From assembly GCA_946613705.1 (NCBI GenBank), contig CAMOFU010000012.1:1-21327 (forward strand): 21,327 nt of DNA. Direction: 5' to 3'. Below the pieces are notes generated by a model. It saw only the letters and a list, made by a program, of their open reading frames with translations. It ran no database searches and had not been told where the DNA came from. Made by a program: the position numbers and the translations under genes. Positions 14,172 to 21,327 of the stretch are shown in pieces. Source of the DNA: an uncultured Clostridia bacterium (GTDB lineage Bacteria > Bacillota > Clostridia > Oscillospirales > Ruminococcaceae). Numbering within the stretch: position 1 is the stretch's first letter; the number at the start of each line of letters is the position of its first letter.

Positions 14172-15683
14172 TTAATCGGAGCTGTCCGAAGCAGCCGCTG
14201 CTTTGTTGTTTCTGCTGTTTGTGATATACTTGATGACAAACAGACATGATACTGTTATCACAAGGCCGATCAGCAGGCATATCACCCAGTTCTTGATAAA
14301 TCCTGCTATAATGTAATTGATAAACGAGATCACCGCAACTGTGTTCGCATATGGCAGCTGCGACGAGACGTGTTCGACGTGGACGCATTCAGCACCTGCC
14401 GATGCCATTATAGTTGTATCTGAGATAGGCGAGCAGTGGTCACCGCAGACAGAGCCTGCCATGCACGCCGAGATCGAAATTATCATCATAGTATGATCCG
14501 AACCCGAGAATACGTTTACCACTATAGGGATAAGGATACCGAATGTGCCCCAGCTTGTTCCCGTGGCAAAGGAGAGCAGTGCAGCAATAATAAAGATGAT
14601 AGCGGGAAGGAAGGAGTGGAAACCTTCTGCCGAGCCTTCGAGTACGTCATGAACATAATCCGCTGCCCCGAGACTGTCTGTCATTGCCTTCAGCGTCCAG
14701 GCAAAGGTCAGTATAAGTATTGCGGGCACCATGGCCTTGAAGCCCTCGGGCAGGCATTCCATGCACGCCTTGAAGGGCAGAACGCGCCTTATCAAATAAA
14801 ACAGCACAGTAAGTATCAGCGCAGCGGAGGAGCCGATAACAAGCCCCTTTGAAGCATCACAGTTGGCAAATGCATCAATAAAGTCTGTGCCGTCAAAGAA
14901 GCCGCCTGTATATATCATTCCGATCACGCAGGCTGTTATCAGCGTGAAGATCGGGAAAAGCAGGTCGATGACCCTGCCCTTGCTGTCTTTGCTTTCGGCG
15001 CGGTCGGAGATCTCCTCGGCCTGCTGTGCAAGCTTTTCATATCTTGCCATCGGCCCGAAATCCGTCTTAGTCACTACGATGCCGACCATGAAAACTATAG
15101 TAAACAGTGCATAATAGTTGTAGGGGATAGCACTGATAAACAGCGAGAAGCCGTCCTCACCCTTAACAAAGCCCGTTACGGCCGCAGCCCATGAGGATAT
15201 CGGAGCGATGATGCAGACGGGTGCCGCAGTCGCATCTATCAGATACGCAAGCTTCTGGCGCGACACCTTGTGCCGTGCAGTGATCGGCTGCATAACGCTT
15301 CCGACCGTGAGGCAGTTGAAATAGTCATCAATGAATATCAGCACACCGAGTGCGATCGTTGCCAGCTGTGCGCCTATGCGGGTCTTTATGTGCTTCTGTG
15401 CCCAGCTTCCGAATGCAGCCGAGCCGCCCGCCTTATTCATCAGTGCCACTATAGTACCGAGAATAACGAGGAATATCAGTATCCCGACATTGCCAGGGCT
15501 TGCCAGTGATGCCACCAGGCCGTCGTCGATCATGTGGTTCATAGCCTTGACGGGAGAGAAATCCGCATAGAACAGGCCGCCCATTAGTATGCCGACAAAC
15601 AGCGAGCTGTAAACCTCTTTTGTAAGCAGTGCAAGCAGAATGGCGATAAGCGGCGGTACAAGCGCCCAGATCGTTCCTACCAT
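14172..15683 (-). CDS. Na+/H+ antiporter, NhaC family
   Basis: A 503-aa membrane transporter with about 11-12 hydrophobic segments. It matches the NhaC family (IT superfamily), which exchanges Na+ for H+; the related MleN exchanges malate/H+ for lactate/Na+. Diagnostic regions are IDDYFNCLTVGSVMQP, ATAAPVCIIAPISSWAA and the C-terminal signature CGDHCSPISDTTIMASAG followed by EHVSSQLPYA. The ATG at 15683 has AAAGGAAG upstream; a longer frame to 15791 would start upstream of the promoter. It is a single-gene unit with its own promoter. Substrate (Na+/H+ alone or coupled to an organic acid) is not resolved. Confidence 0.9.
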   Translation of the reverse strand: MVGTIWALVPPLIAILLALLTKEVYSSLFVGILMGGLFYADFSPVKAMNHMIDDGLVASLASPGNVGILIFLVILGTIVALMNKAGGSAAFGSWAQKHIKTRIGAQLATIALGVLIFIDDYFNCLTVGSVMQPITARHKVSRQKLAYLIDATAAPVCIIAPISSWAAAVTGFVKGEDGFSLFISAIPYNYYALFTIVFMVGIVVTKTDFGPMARYEKLAQQAEEISDRAESKDSKGRVIDLLFPIFTLITACVIGMIYTGGFFDGTDFIDAFANCDASKGLVIGSSAALILTVLFYLIRRVLPFKACMECLPEGFKAMVPAILILTFAWTLKAMTDSLGAADYVHDVLEGSAEGFHSFLPAIIFIIAALLSFATGTSWGTFGILIPIVVNVFSGSDHTMMIISISACMAGSVCGDHCSPISDTTIMASAGAECVHVEHVSSQLPYANTVAVISFINYIIAGFIKNWVICLLIGLVITVSCLFVIKYITNSRNNKAAAASDSSD

Positions 15684-15690
15684 AAGTACA

Positions 15691-15696
15691 CTTCCT
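15691..15696 (-). promoter_or_regulatory. Ribosome binding site that fixes the antiporter start
   Basis: AGGAAG on the minus strand, 7 bases before the ATG at 15683. Confidence 0.75.
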
Positions 15697-15714
15697 TTAG
15701 CTTCAGATATTATT

Positions 15715-15743
15715 ATTGTAACAAAAGCAAATGTCTTTGTCAA
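15715..15743 (-). promoter_or_regulatory. Sigma-A promoter of the antiporter gene
   Basis: The minus strand reads TTGACA, 17 bases, TACAAT with a TGT extended -10, only about 25 bases from the ATG region. Confidence 0.88.
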
Positions 15744-15841
15744 TACGATTCGGAATAAATGTCCGTAAATAAGTCTGTTTATAAAAATCAATTCAAATAC
15801 GGCAGTACGATTTGACGATTAATTGTTCTATCATTCAATAC

Positions 15842-15900
15842 TTTTTGTATAAAATGTTAAAAAATTTAGCTTTTCAACCGATAGTGATTATATACAAAAA
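15842..15900. promoter_or_regulatory. Perfect 10-bp inverted repeat, possible operator or UP region
   Basis: TTTTTGTATA (15842-15851) is matched by TATACAAAAA (15891-15900) with a 39-base gap, in AT-rich DNA upstream of the pilin promoter. In such AT-rich DNA chance repeats are common. Confidence 0.28.
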
Positions 15901-15965
15901 CTAAATTCAAAATATGTCAAACAAATACAAAATTATTAAAAATCGAAAACGATTGAGTTTTTCGG

Positions 15966-15994
15966 TTGACTTTCGCCGCTGTTAATGATATAAT
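15966..15994 (+). promoter_or_regulatory. Sigma-A promoter of the pilin gene
   Basis: TTGACT, 17 bases, TATAAT with a TGA extended -10. The AT-rich DNA just upstream may act as an UP element. Confidence 0.87.
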
Positions 15995-16022
15995 GTAGGC
16001 GGGAAGTGAGGAGGTAATAATT

Positions 16023-16520
16023 ATGAGTAGCAAGCAAAAAGGCTTTACACTGGTAGAGCTGATCGTTGTAATAGCTATCATCGGGATACTTGCAGCGATA
16101 CTGGTCCCTTCGATCATGGGCTATGTAAGAAAGTCCAAGCTGAGAGCTGCTAACACCAACGCAAAGAATGCCTACACAGCGCTCAACAATGCCGCGACAG
16201 ATCTTGCCTGTGACGGAAAGATCAGTTCCGTTGTAAAGCACGGCCCTATTGAGGTAAGCTCGCTCAACGATTCGGATCAGCTCGAATCTATCTGCAAGGA
16301 AGCTCTCGGCAACAACGGTATCCATTCGGGCTGTGTCTGCTGGGATGTAAATGCAGAAAAGAAGATCACCTGCGCACAGTGGGCATCTACACTCAATTCG
16401 CTCGATTATGTCGGGCAGTACCCCAATCCTGCGCTTGATGCCGACCTTGGGATGACGACTCTCGGTAATCTCATCAACAGCTCAAAGTGGGATAATGCTT
16501 CAAGACCGTCATTCACATGA
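16023..16520 (+). CDS. Type IV pilin-like protein (prepilin), stand-alone
   Basis: A 165-aa prepilin. The short basic leader MSSKQKG is followed by the prepilin peptidase site and the methylated-Phe helix FTLVELIVVIAIIGILAAIL, with Glu at mature position +5. A long helix (KSKLRAANTNAKNAY) and a Cys-containing C-terminal domain (five Cys after residue 60) follow. Pilins of this type in Ruminococcus albus (CbpC / GP25) mediate adhesion to cellulose, so adhesion is a reasonable inference. No pilus assembly genes (pilB, pilC, pilD) are nearby. The ATG has GAGGAGG upstream, and the gene has its own promoter and terminator, indicating single-gene high expression. Type II secretion pseudopilin is the alternative. 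Confidence 0.9.
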   Translation: MSSKQKGFTLVELIVVIAIIGILAAILVPSIMGYVRKSKLRAANTNAKNAYTALNNAATDLACDGKISSVVKHGPIEVSSLNDSDQLESICKEALGNNGIHSGCVCWDVNAEKKITCAQWASTLNSLDYVGQYPNPALDADLGMTTLGNLINSSKWDNASRPSFT

Positions 16521-16551
16521 TGCGGCAATATAACAAGCGATAGTGTTTACC

Positions 16552-16587
16552 GCCCTGAAGGTACTTTGTGCTTTCGGGGCTTTTTTT
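16552..16587 (+). terminator. Rho-independent terminator of the pilin gene
   Basis: GCCCTGAAG pairs with CTTTCGGGGC around a short loop, followed by TTTTTTT. The T run directly abuts the ribosome site of the next gene. Confidence 0.9.
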
Positions 16588-16591
16588 GGAG
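16588..16591 (+). promoter_or_regulatory. Ribosome binding site that supports a TTG start
   Basis: GGAG lies 9 bases before the TTG at 16601, immediately after the terminator T run. An in-frame stop at 16592-16594 rules out any earlier start. Confidence 0.6.
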
Positions 16592-16600
16592 TGATCCTGT

Positions 16601-17095
16601 TTGAGATATGAGCATATAGTTCACGGATTTGAGCCTGTATATGACAGCCGCAGCAAGGTGCTGATACTTGGCAGTCTGCCGAGCGTAAAGTCACGGGAAC
16701 AGAGCTTTTACTACGGTCACCCGCGCAATCGTTTCTGGCAGCTGCTGGCAAAGCTGTGCGGCTGTCCGCTGCCTGTAACGGTATCGGACAAGCGCTTTCT
16801 GCTGCTTGAAAACAGGATAGCGGTGTGGGACGTTATCAGCGAATGTGACATAATCGGTTCGTCCGATACTTCGATAAGGAATGTTGTCCCTGCCGATATA
16901 AGCCCAATACTTGCTGCGGCTGATATCGGAGCGATCTTTACGAACGGTTCGGCGGCGTACAGGATATACCGAAGGTATCAGCAGCCGCTTGTCGGCAGAG
17001 AGGCAGTCTGCCTGCCCTCTACCAGCCCGGCCAATGCCGCGTTCAGCTTTGAGCGCCTGCTCGAAGCCTGGAGTGCTGTCAAGAAGTACACTTAA
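16601..17095 (+). CDS. DNA-deoxyinosine (hypoxanthine) glycosylase, UDG family 6
   Basis: A 164-aa base-excision glycosylase of the uracil-DNA glycosylase superfamily, family 6, which removes deaminated adenine (hypoxanthine) from DNA. Motifs are VLILGSLPSVKSREQSF (motif 1), YYGHPRNRFW with Asn43 in the position reported as catalytic in the archaeal enzyme, AVWDVISECD, and motif 2 LPSTSPANAAFS (138-149). The family is normally cytosolic and about this length. The start is TTG, the only possible start given the stop just upstream, and it overlaps the tail of the pilin terminator, so transcription depends on read-through or an unseen promoter. Confidence 0.88.
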   Translation: MRYEHIVHGFEPVYDSRSKVLILGSLPSVKSREQSFYYGHPRNRFWQLLAKLCGCPLPVTVSDKRFLLLENRIAVWDVISECDIIGSSDTSIRNVVPADISPILAAADIGAIFTNGSAAYRIYRRYQQPLVGREAVCLPSTSPANAAFSFERLLEAWSAVKKYT

Positions 17096-17161
17096 TTATA
17101 AACTTATATACATAGTATTCAAGCAAAGTTCTTTGTCTGATGGGTTTTAAGGAGAGATCGG

Positions 17162-17896
17162 ATGTTTAGTGGTTTTTCCCGCGCAGCGGTCGGTTTTATG
17201 GCGGATATCCGCATTCATAATGAAAAGGAATGGTTCGAGGCAAACAAGCAGACCTATCTTAACGAGGTTTATCATCCGATGAAGGAGCTGTGTGAAGCTG
17301 TCTCTAAGCCGTTTATGAAGATAGACGGAATGATGAGCAAGGCAGGACGCATCTATTCAGACCCTAATTTTCCGCCATACAGAAAGTACCGTGAGAATAT
17401 GTGGCTGATAGTCAAGCATGAGGCGTGGGACTGGAGCAAGACACCCTCGATGTTTTTTGAACTCTCGGGCGACGGGGCGGTGTTTGGGCTGAAGCTCACT
17501 CACCCGACTGCGGCGGTGATGGAGAAGTTCCGCAGGCGGATCGTTTCCGACGACGGAAAGCTGCTTTCGCAGTTAAAGCGGATCGAGCGTGCGGGCATCG
17601 TTCTCGGCGGCGATGAATACAAGCGTCCCAAGCCGTGTGAGGTCAGGGCGGCTGAGCGGTTCTTCAAAAAGAAGTCGCTGACCCTGACAGTCACTCTTCC
17701 TGCCGAAAGTGAGCTGTTATATTCGGACAAGCTGCCGAAGCAGATAATAGCCGTGTTCAAAAAGGTGCTGCCGATCAATGAGCTTTTCGAGGAGCTTGCT
17801 GCAGAAGCCGATGCAGAGAAGCAGGCATTAAAAGCGGCGGCTCTTGAGGAAGCATCTGCGATGCCGCACGCGCCTGCGGAGGATTTCATGTGGTAG
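17162..17896 (+). CDS. DUF2461 family protein
   Basis: A 244-aa protein matching the DUF2461 / TIGR02453 family: FSRAAVGFMADIRIHNEKEWF, a block with YREN and WDWSKTPSMFFELS, and GLKLTHPT. The family is widespread in bacteria, soluble, and has no established function. Length is typical. The ATG has AAGGAG upstream. It follows the DNA glycosylase by 66 bases and is followed by a small membrane-protein gene after 29 bases. No catalytic role is assigned. Confidence 0.88.
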   Translation: MFSGFSRAAVGFMADIRIHNEKEWFEANKQTYLNEVYHPMKELCEAVSKPFMKIDGMMSKAGRIYSDPNFPPYRKYRENMWLIVKHEAWDWSKTPSMFFELSGDGAVFGLKLTHPTAAVMEKFRRRIVSDDGKLLSQLKRIERAGIVLGGDEYKRPKPCEVRAAERFFKKKSLTLTVTLPAESELLYSDKLPKQIIAVFKKVLPINELFEELAAEADAEKQALKAAALEEASAMPHAPAEDFMW

Positions 17897-17925
17897 TACG
17901 GCTGCGGATCATGAGGTGATGAGGA

Positions 17926-18279
17926 TTGAAAAACAGGATAGTATACTGTCTGAATCTTGTATGGACGAGCTTTGCCGCATTCACATTTCCGATCTGCTTC
18001 GGCTTGATCTTCATGTGTCTGACAGGTCATTCAAAGGGATATGATTATGATCTCGGGTCTGAGAAAAGCGTTTCGGTCTTGTTCGGTTTTATCCTGCTGT
18101 TGATCCTTCCGGCAGCAGTACTGCCATCGGAGATATATGTTGTAAAGCGTACAGCAGCAAAGGGCAGGAAATACACGGCTGCACTTTTGGCATTGTACAT
18201 TGCGCTTGCTGCTGTAGGTATATTTGTCTGTTACGGCGGGCCGTCCGTTTTTTTGAAAGAGGTTTTCAATATAGGCTGA
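17926..18279 (+). CDS. Small membrane protein, 117 aa
   Basis: An unrecognised integral membrane protein with three likely transmembrane helices (about 6-32, 48-66 and 83-103), separated by a polar loop (GHSKGYDYDLGSEK) and a basic loop (VVKRTAAKGRKY). The TTG start at 17926 is supported by GAGGTG upstream. It lies 29 bases after the DUF2461 gene and 26 bases before the GH3 gene, so it is probably part of the same transcript. No family is recognised; a role with either neighbour is speculative. Confidence 0.7.
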   Translation: MKNRIVYCLNLVWTSFAAFTFPICFGLIFMCLTGHSKGYDYDLGSEKSVSVLFGFILLLILPAAVLPSEIYVVKRTAAKGRKYTAALLALYIALAAVGIFVCYGGPSVFLKEVFNIG

Positions 18280-18305
18280 GAAAGTAAAATGACAAGGAGG
18301 AGAAT

Positions 18306-21053
18306 ATGGAAACTGCCGATCGCTTTACCGAGAGAGCGGCACAGCTTGTGTCGCAGATGACAGAGGAGGAGAAGCTGGGGCTTCTCTCGACACATCACAA
18401 TGCCATTGAGCGGCTGGGGCTTGATGAGTTTTTCGTCGGCACCGAGGTCGCGCGCGGATATGTAGGCAGGGAGCCCGAGCGCGTGTCTACGGTATTTCCG
18501 CAGCCTGTCGGACTGGCCGCGACATTCGATGCCGAGCTTATGGAGCGTCTCGGTGAGATCGCGGGCAGGGAAGCGCGAGCCTATTATAATCGGGACAAGC
18601 GCGGCGGACTTTGTCTCTGGGGACCGACTGTTGATATGGTGCGCGACCCGCGCTGGGGGCGCACCGAGGAAGCCTACGGTGAGGACGTAATGCTTGCGGG
18701 TACACTTACAGCAGCCTACACAAAGGGCATGGCGGGTGAGCGGGACGGGTACTATATGACGGTGCCTACGCTCAAGCATTTTTGTGCCAACAACAACGAG
18801 GCTGCCCGCGGAAGCTGCAATGCGAATATCCCGCTCGATCTGAAATATGAGTATTACTATGCTGCATTCGAGAATGCGATAAGATGGGGCGGCGCGAGGA
18901 GCGTCATGGCTGCATACAACGAGATAAACGGGCTTCCCGCAGTTATGAATCCCGAGCTGAACACTCTTCTGAAAGAACAGTGGGGACTGTGGTTCGTAGT
19001 CAGCGACGGCGGGGACTTCTCGCAGAACGTGACTGCGCACGGCTTTTGCGACACGCTTTCGGAGGGCTACAAGCTTTCGCTTACGGGCGGCTGCGACTGC
19101 ATGACGGATATCGAAGAGATCGTAGCGCTGGCGGCAAGGAAGGCGCTTGACACGGGACTGATCTCGTGGGAAGATATCGACCGTTCGATCACCCGCACGA
19201 TAGCAGCAAGGCTGCGGCTCGGGCAGCTTGACAAGACGGGATTCGATGAGATAGGCGACGATGTTATCTGCTGCCCGCAGCATACAGAGACAAATCTCCG
19301 CGCTGCAAGGGAGCAGATGGTGATGCTTGCCAACCGCGGGCTGCTGCCTGTTGAGGAGACACCCGAGAATATAGCTGTGGTAGGGCCTCTTGCAGACGAG
19401 AACCTTATGGACTGGTACACGGGCTATTCTCCCGAGGAGGTCTCTGTGCTTGAAGGCATCAGGCGGGAATATCAGGGCTCGGTAGTTGAGTATGATACAC
19501 TCTGGGACAGGGTATCTGTCATGTGTCCGAACGGAAAGTATCTCTCCGCTAAGGAGGACGGCTCGCTCATCGCAGATGCAGACCGCGTTACCGATGCCGA
19601 GCTGTTTGAGCTTCAGGACTGGGGCGAAAACTGGAAGAACCTTTTCTCGGTCAAATATCAACGTTATGTAAGGCTGTTCGACGATAATACGCTCAGGCTG
19701 CACAACCGACGCATCTATGACTGGTTCACGCGCGAGACCTTCAATTTCTTTGAATTTGACGGTAAGACGGTCATAGAGGAGTTCCTGCATCACAGGCGGC
19801 TATGTTGTGATGAGGACGGAAAGGTGAGCGCTGCGTTTGGGCGGATACTATCCGCCCAAACCCTCTTCAAGCTCAACATCGAAAGCTCGGGCGAGCAGCG
19901 CGCCGCAGATATCGCAGACCGAAACGACTTTGTGATCTGCTGCACAGGCAACCATCCCGTCCAGACGGCGAAGGAGTGCTATGACCGCAGAACGCTCTCG
20001 CTGAATATACAAAGCGGGCTGACGTTTAAAATGGCTATGCACAATCCGAACACGCTGCTGGTGCTTATCTCGAGCTATCCATACGCACTTGATTCGGGGG
20101 AGGAGTATGCGGGCGCGATACTCTGGTCATCGCACGCGGGTCCCCACCTCGGCACAGCCGTTGCGGAGACTGTCAGAGGCAAGAATCCACCTGCTGCAAG
20201 GCTGCCGCTCACCTGGTACAGATCAGAGCTCGAGCTGCCCGATATCGAGGATTACGATATCCGAACAAACGGGACGACCTATATGTATTTTTCGGGCAAG
20301 CCGCTGTTCCCGTTCGGCCACGGTCTGACTTACGCAAGGTTTGAGTATTCCGACCTTTCCGTTACTCAGACCGATGAGGGAGTAACCGCACAGGTCACGG
20401 TGACCAATACTTCAAGCTATGACAGCGATGAGGTCGTGCAGCTCTATTTCAGAGCTTTCGGCTCCGCAGTTCCGAGACCGCTGAAAAAGCTTTGCGCCTT
20501 CTCGCGTCAGCACTTCAAGGCAGGGGAGAGCCGACGGGTCACGCTCAATGCCCCCGAACACATCTTCCGTATTTACGATAAGCGCTCGGGAAAAATGCTT
20601 ATAGAGGATTGCGACTGCGAGTTCCTTGCTGCCGCTTCCTCGGAGGATATCCGCTGCACAGCACAGCTGCATATGAATGGCGAGACTGTCGGTATGCGTG
20701 CAGACAGCTTCAAAGCCGTGAGCTTCGATAAGCTGACCAATGCGGATATCAGATATTCAAAAAAATGCGGCGAGAGCTTCCTGCACTGCACGGGCTGGAG
20801 CAGCGAGATCACATTTGACGGCGTGCCGTTCAGGAGCAGGAAAACTCTCACTCTTTGGGTCAGCTCGCTCATGGGAACTAAGGACCTGACCGTTTTCTGT
20901 AATGATACCGAGCTGCATATCGATTCTGTCCCAACAGACAGCTTTGATGACTTCCGTCCGCTTGCCGTCACCCTGCCTAACGGCCTGACCGACGGCACAC
21001 TTACTGTTCGCCTACAGGGTGACTGCTGCCTGCTTTCGGTAGATCTTGCTTGA
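18306..21053 (+). CDS. GH3 family beta-glucosidase/beta-xylosidase with a beta-trefoil-like insertion
   Basis: A 915-aa glycoside hydrolase family 3 enzyme. The N-terminal TIM barrel (1-310) contains GPTVDMVRDPRWGRTEEAYG, VPTLKHFCANN and the nucleophile Asp234 in VVSDGGD. The C-terminal alpha/beta sandwich is split: it starts about 330, resumes about 530-640 (FVICCTGNHPVQ, LLVLISSYP) and is followed by FnIII-like (about 670-760) and CBM6-like (about 780-915) regions. Residues about 398-525 are an insertion with three repeats ending in F-x-L/F (ELFEL, FFEFDG, LFKLNI) and PNGKYLSAKEDG, resembling a fascin-like beta-trefoil. There is no signal peptide, so it is probably cytoplasmic. The ATG has ACAAGGAGG upstream. 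Specificity is uncertain. Confidence 0.93.
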   Translation: METADRFTERAAQLVSQMTEEEKLGLLSTHHNAIERLGLDEFFVGTEVARGYVGREPERVSTVFPQPVGLAATFDAELMERLGEIAGREARAYYNRDKRGGLCLWGPTVDMVRDPRWGRTEEAYGEDVMLAGTLTAAYTKGMAGERDGYYMTVPTLKHFCANNNEAARGSCNANIPLDLKYEYYYAAFENAIRWGGARSVMAAYNEINGLPAVMNPELNTLLKEQWGLWFVVSDGGDFSQNVTAHGFCDTLSEGYKLSLTGGCDCMTDIEEIVALAARKALDTGLISWEDIDRSITRTIAARLRLGQLDKTGFDEIGDDVICCPQHTETNLRAAREQMVMLANRGLLPVEETPENIAVVGPLADENLMDWYTGYSPEEVSVLEGIRREYQGSVVEYDTLWDRVSVMCPNGKYLSAKEDGSLIADADRVTDAELFELQDWGENWKNLFSVKYQRYVRLFDDNTLRLHNRRIYDWFTRETFNFFEFDGKTVIEEFLHHRRLCCDEDGKVSAAFGRILSAQTLFKLNIESSGEQRAADIADRNDFVICCTGNHPVQTAKECYDRRTLSLNIQSGLTFKMAMHNPNTLLVLISSYPYALDSGEEYAGAILWSSHAGPHLGTAVAETVRGKNPPAARLPLTWYRSELELPDIEDYDIRTNGTTYMYFSGKPLFPFGHGLTYARFEYSDLSVTQTDEGVTAQVTVTNTSSYDSDEVVQLYFRAFGSAVPRPLKKLCAFSRQHFKAGESRRVTLNAPEHIFRIYDKRSGKMLIEDCDCEFLAAASSEDIRCTAQLHMNGETVGMRADSFKAVSFDKLTNADIRYSKKCGESFLHCTGWSSEITFDGVPFRSRKTLTLWVSSLMGTKDLTVFCNDTELHIDSVPTDSFDDFRPLAVTLPNGLTDGTLTVRLQGDCCLLSVDLA
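19835..19861 (+). repeat. Perfect 27-nt palindrome within the GH3 gene
   Basis: GTTTGGGCGGATA and TATCCGCCCAAAC are exact reverse complements with one base between them. It lies in codons 510-519 of the GH3 gene, inside the trefoil-like insertion, and is in frame. It would form a strong RNA hairpin or DNA cruciform. Confidence 0.85.
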
Positions 21054-21306
21054 TCCACGATGTAAATTTATTGTGAACATTGTAAATTTTGAGTGCGCCA
21101 AACCGCGCAAATCACTATAATTTGTGCATAATAAATAAAAACGAACACTAAATATTGTGGAAAAATCCAAAGTAAAAAATTCGGAAAAACTATAGTATTT
21201 TTAAGGAAAATCTGTTATAATAAAATTGTTACCGCAGACAGCTGTGCCGCCTGCTTTGGCGGACGGCTCAGGTGCGGAATTCAAATATTTTGGAGGTAGA
21301 AAACCA
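21054..21306 (+). promoter_or_regulatory. AT-rich spacer with promoter and structured leader of the next gene
   Basis: The first part (21054-21215) is AT-rich and has no gene. TGTAAATTT occurs twice near its start, and no clear terminator for the GH3 gene is seen. A TATAAT with TGT extended -10 at 21216-21221 is the likely promoter; its -35 (TAGTAT) is poor. The leader (about 21228-21306) can form a CCGCA/TGCGG stem enclosing a CCGCC/GGCGG hairpin. Confidence 0.55.
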
Positions 21307-21327
21307 ATGGCAAAGTATTGTTACCTT
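21307..21327 (+). CDS. Start of a gene cut by the window edge, possibly pyruvate phosphate dikinase
   Basis: ATG at 21307 is preceded by TTTTGGAGG, a very good ribosome site, and by a promoter and structured leader. Only MAKYCYL is visible. Pyruvate, phosphate dikinase proteins often begin with a similar MAK-x-VYLF sequence, so ppdK is a guess based on seven residues. Confidence 0.55.

Larger units (their letters stand above)
15684..16022. other. AT-rich divergent intergenic region
   Basis: It holds the antiporter promoter on the minus strand and the pilin promoter on the plus strand. The middle (about 15780-15960) is very AT-rich and contains a perfect 10-bp inverted repeat and a small AATCG/CGATT palindrome. 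No gene is seen. Confidence 0.65.

Noticed and set aside
15684..15791. Longer start for the antiporter
   Set aside because: The extension spans the promoter; the ATG at 15683 has a proper ribosome site.
18231..19793. 520-aa open frame antisense to the GH3 gene
   Set aside because: It lies opposite a clearly coding GH3 domain, has no family features and is a codon-bias shadow.
20393..20405. Short palindrome GGTCAC-G-GTGACC in the GH3 gene
   Set aside because: It arises from Val-Thr-Val-Thr codons in the FnIII-like part and is short enough for chance.
1..21327. CRISPR arrays, tRNA or rRNA genes, insertion sequences, prophage or defence islands
   Set aside because: No regularly spaced repeats, cloverleaf sequences, transposase or integrase motifs or phage genes were seen on either strand.

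Overview
The window looks like chromosomal DNA from a low-to-mid GC, endospore-forming, plant-fibre-degrading Firmicute of the Ruminococcus / Oscillospiraceae type. Evidence: dipicolinate synthase genes (dpaA, dpaB), GH5 and GH3 glycosidases, a high-molecular-weight rubredoxin typical of strict anaerobes, strong AGGAGG ribosome sites, canonical sigma-A promoters with 17-bp spacers (most also with a TGn extended -10), and a type IV pilin resembling the Ruminococcus albus cellulose-adhesion pilins. The genus is an inference. I see no tRNA, rRNA, CRISPR array, integrase or insertion sequence. Most of the window reads as ordinary core chromosome with a few accessory surface genes.

Layout. (1) 1-2830, minus strand: an aminotransferase (428 aa) with its own promoter and a possibly switching leader, then dpaA-dpaB behind a sigma-K-like promoter. 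dpaB runs off the left edge. (2) 2945-6459, minus strand: a likely transcription unit reading a 54-aa protein, a flavin reductase with two rubredoxin domains, rnhA, a leaderless GH5 endoglucanase and a PHP phosphatase, closed by a clear terminator. (3) 6494-11180, plus strand: radA, glpK and a Thr-rich lipoprotein, closed by a strong terminator. The promoters of units 2 and 3 are divergent. (4) 11263-13092, minus strand: a secreted multi-domain protein and a 101-aa unknown. (5) 13413-14026, plus strand: an AT-richer dcd. (6) 14172-15743, minus strand: an NhaC-type antiporter. (7) 15966-16587, plus strand: an orphan type IV pilin with its own promoter and terminator. (8) 16601-21053, plus strand: a family-6 uracil/hypoxanthine-DNA glycosylase, a DUF2461 protein, a small membrane protein and a 915-aa GH3 enzyme that carries a beta-trefoil-like insertion. 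(9) 21216 to the end: a promoter, a structured leader and the first codons of another gene, possibly ppdK.

How the genes work together. The GH5 and GH3 enzymes both lack signal peptides, so they probably act on imported oligosaccharides rather than on polymer outside the cell. The pilin, the lipoprotein and the secreted 469-aa protein are the surface-exposed products. radA, rnhA, dcd and the DNA glycosylase are nucleic-acid housekeeping or repair genes. No single coherent new system (defence, biosynthetic or mobile) is evident. The items most worth a second look are the double-rubredoxin flavoprotein with its 54-aa partner, the trefoil insertion and 27-nt palindrome in the GH3 gene, the orphan pilin, the two surface proteins with widespread uncharacterised domains, and several structured 5' leaders.
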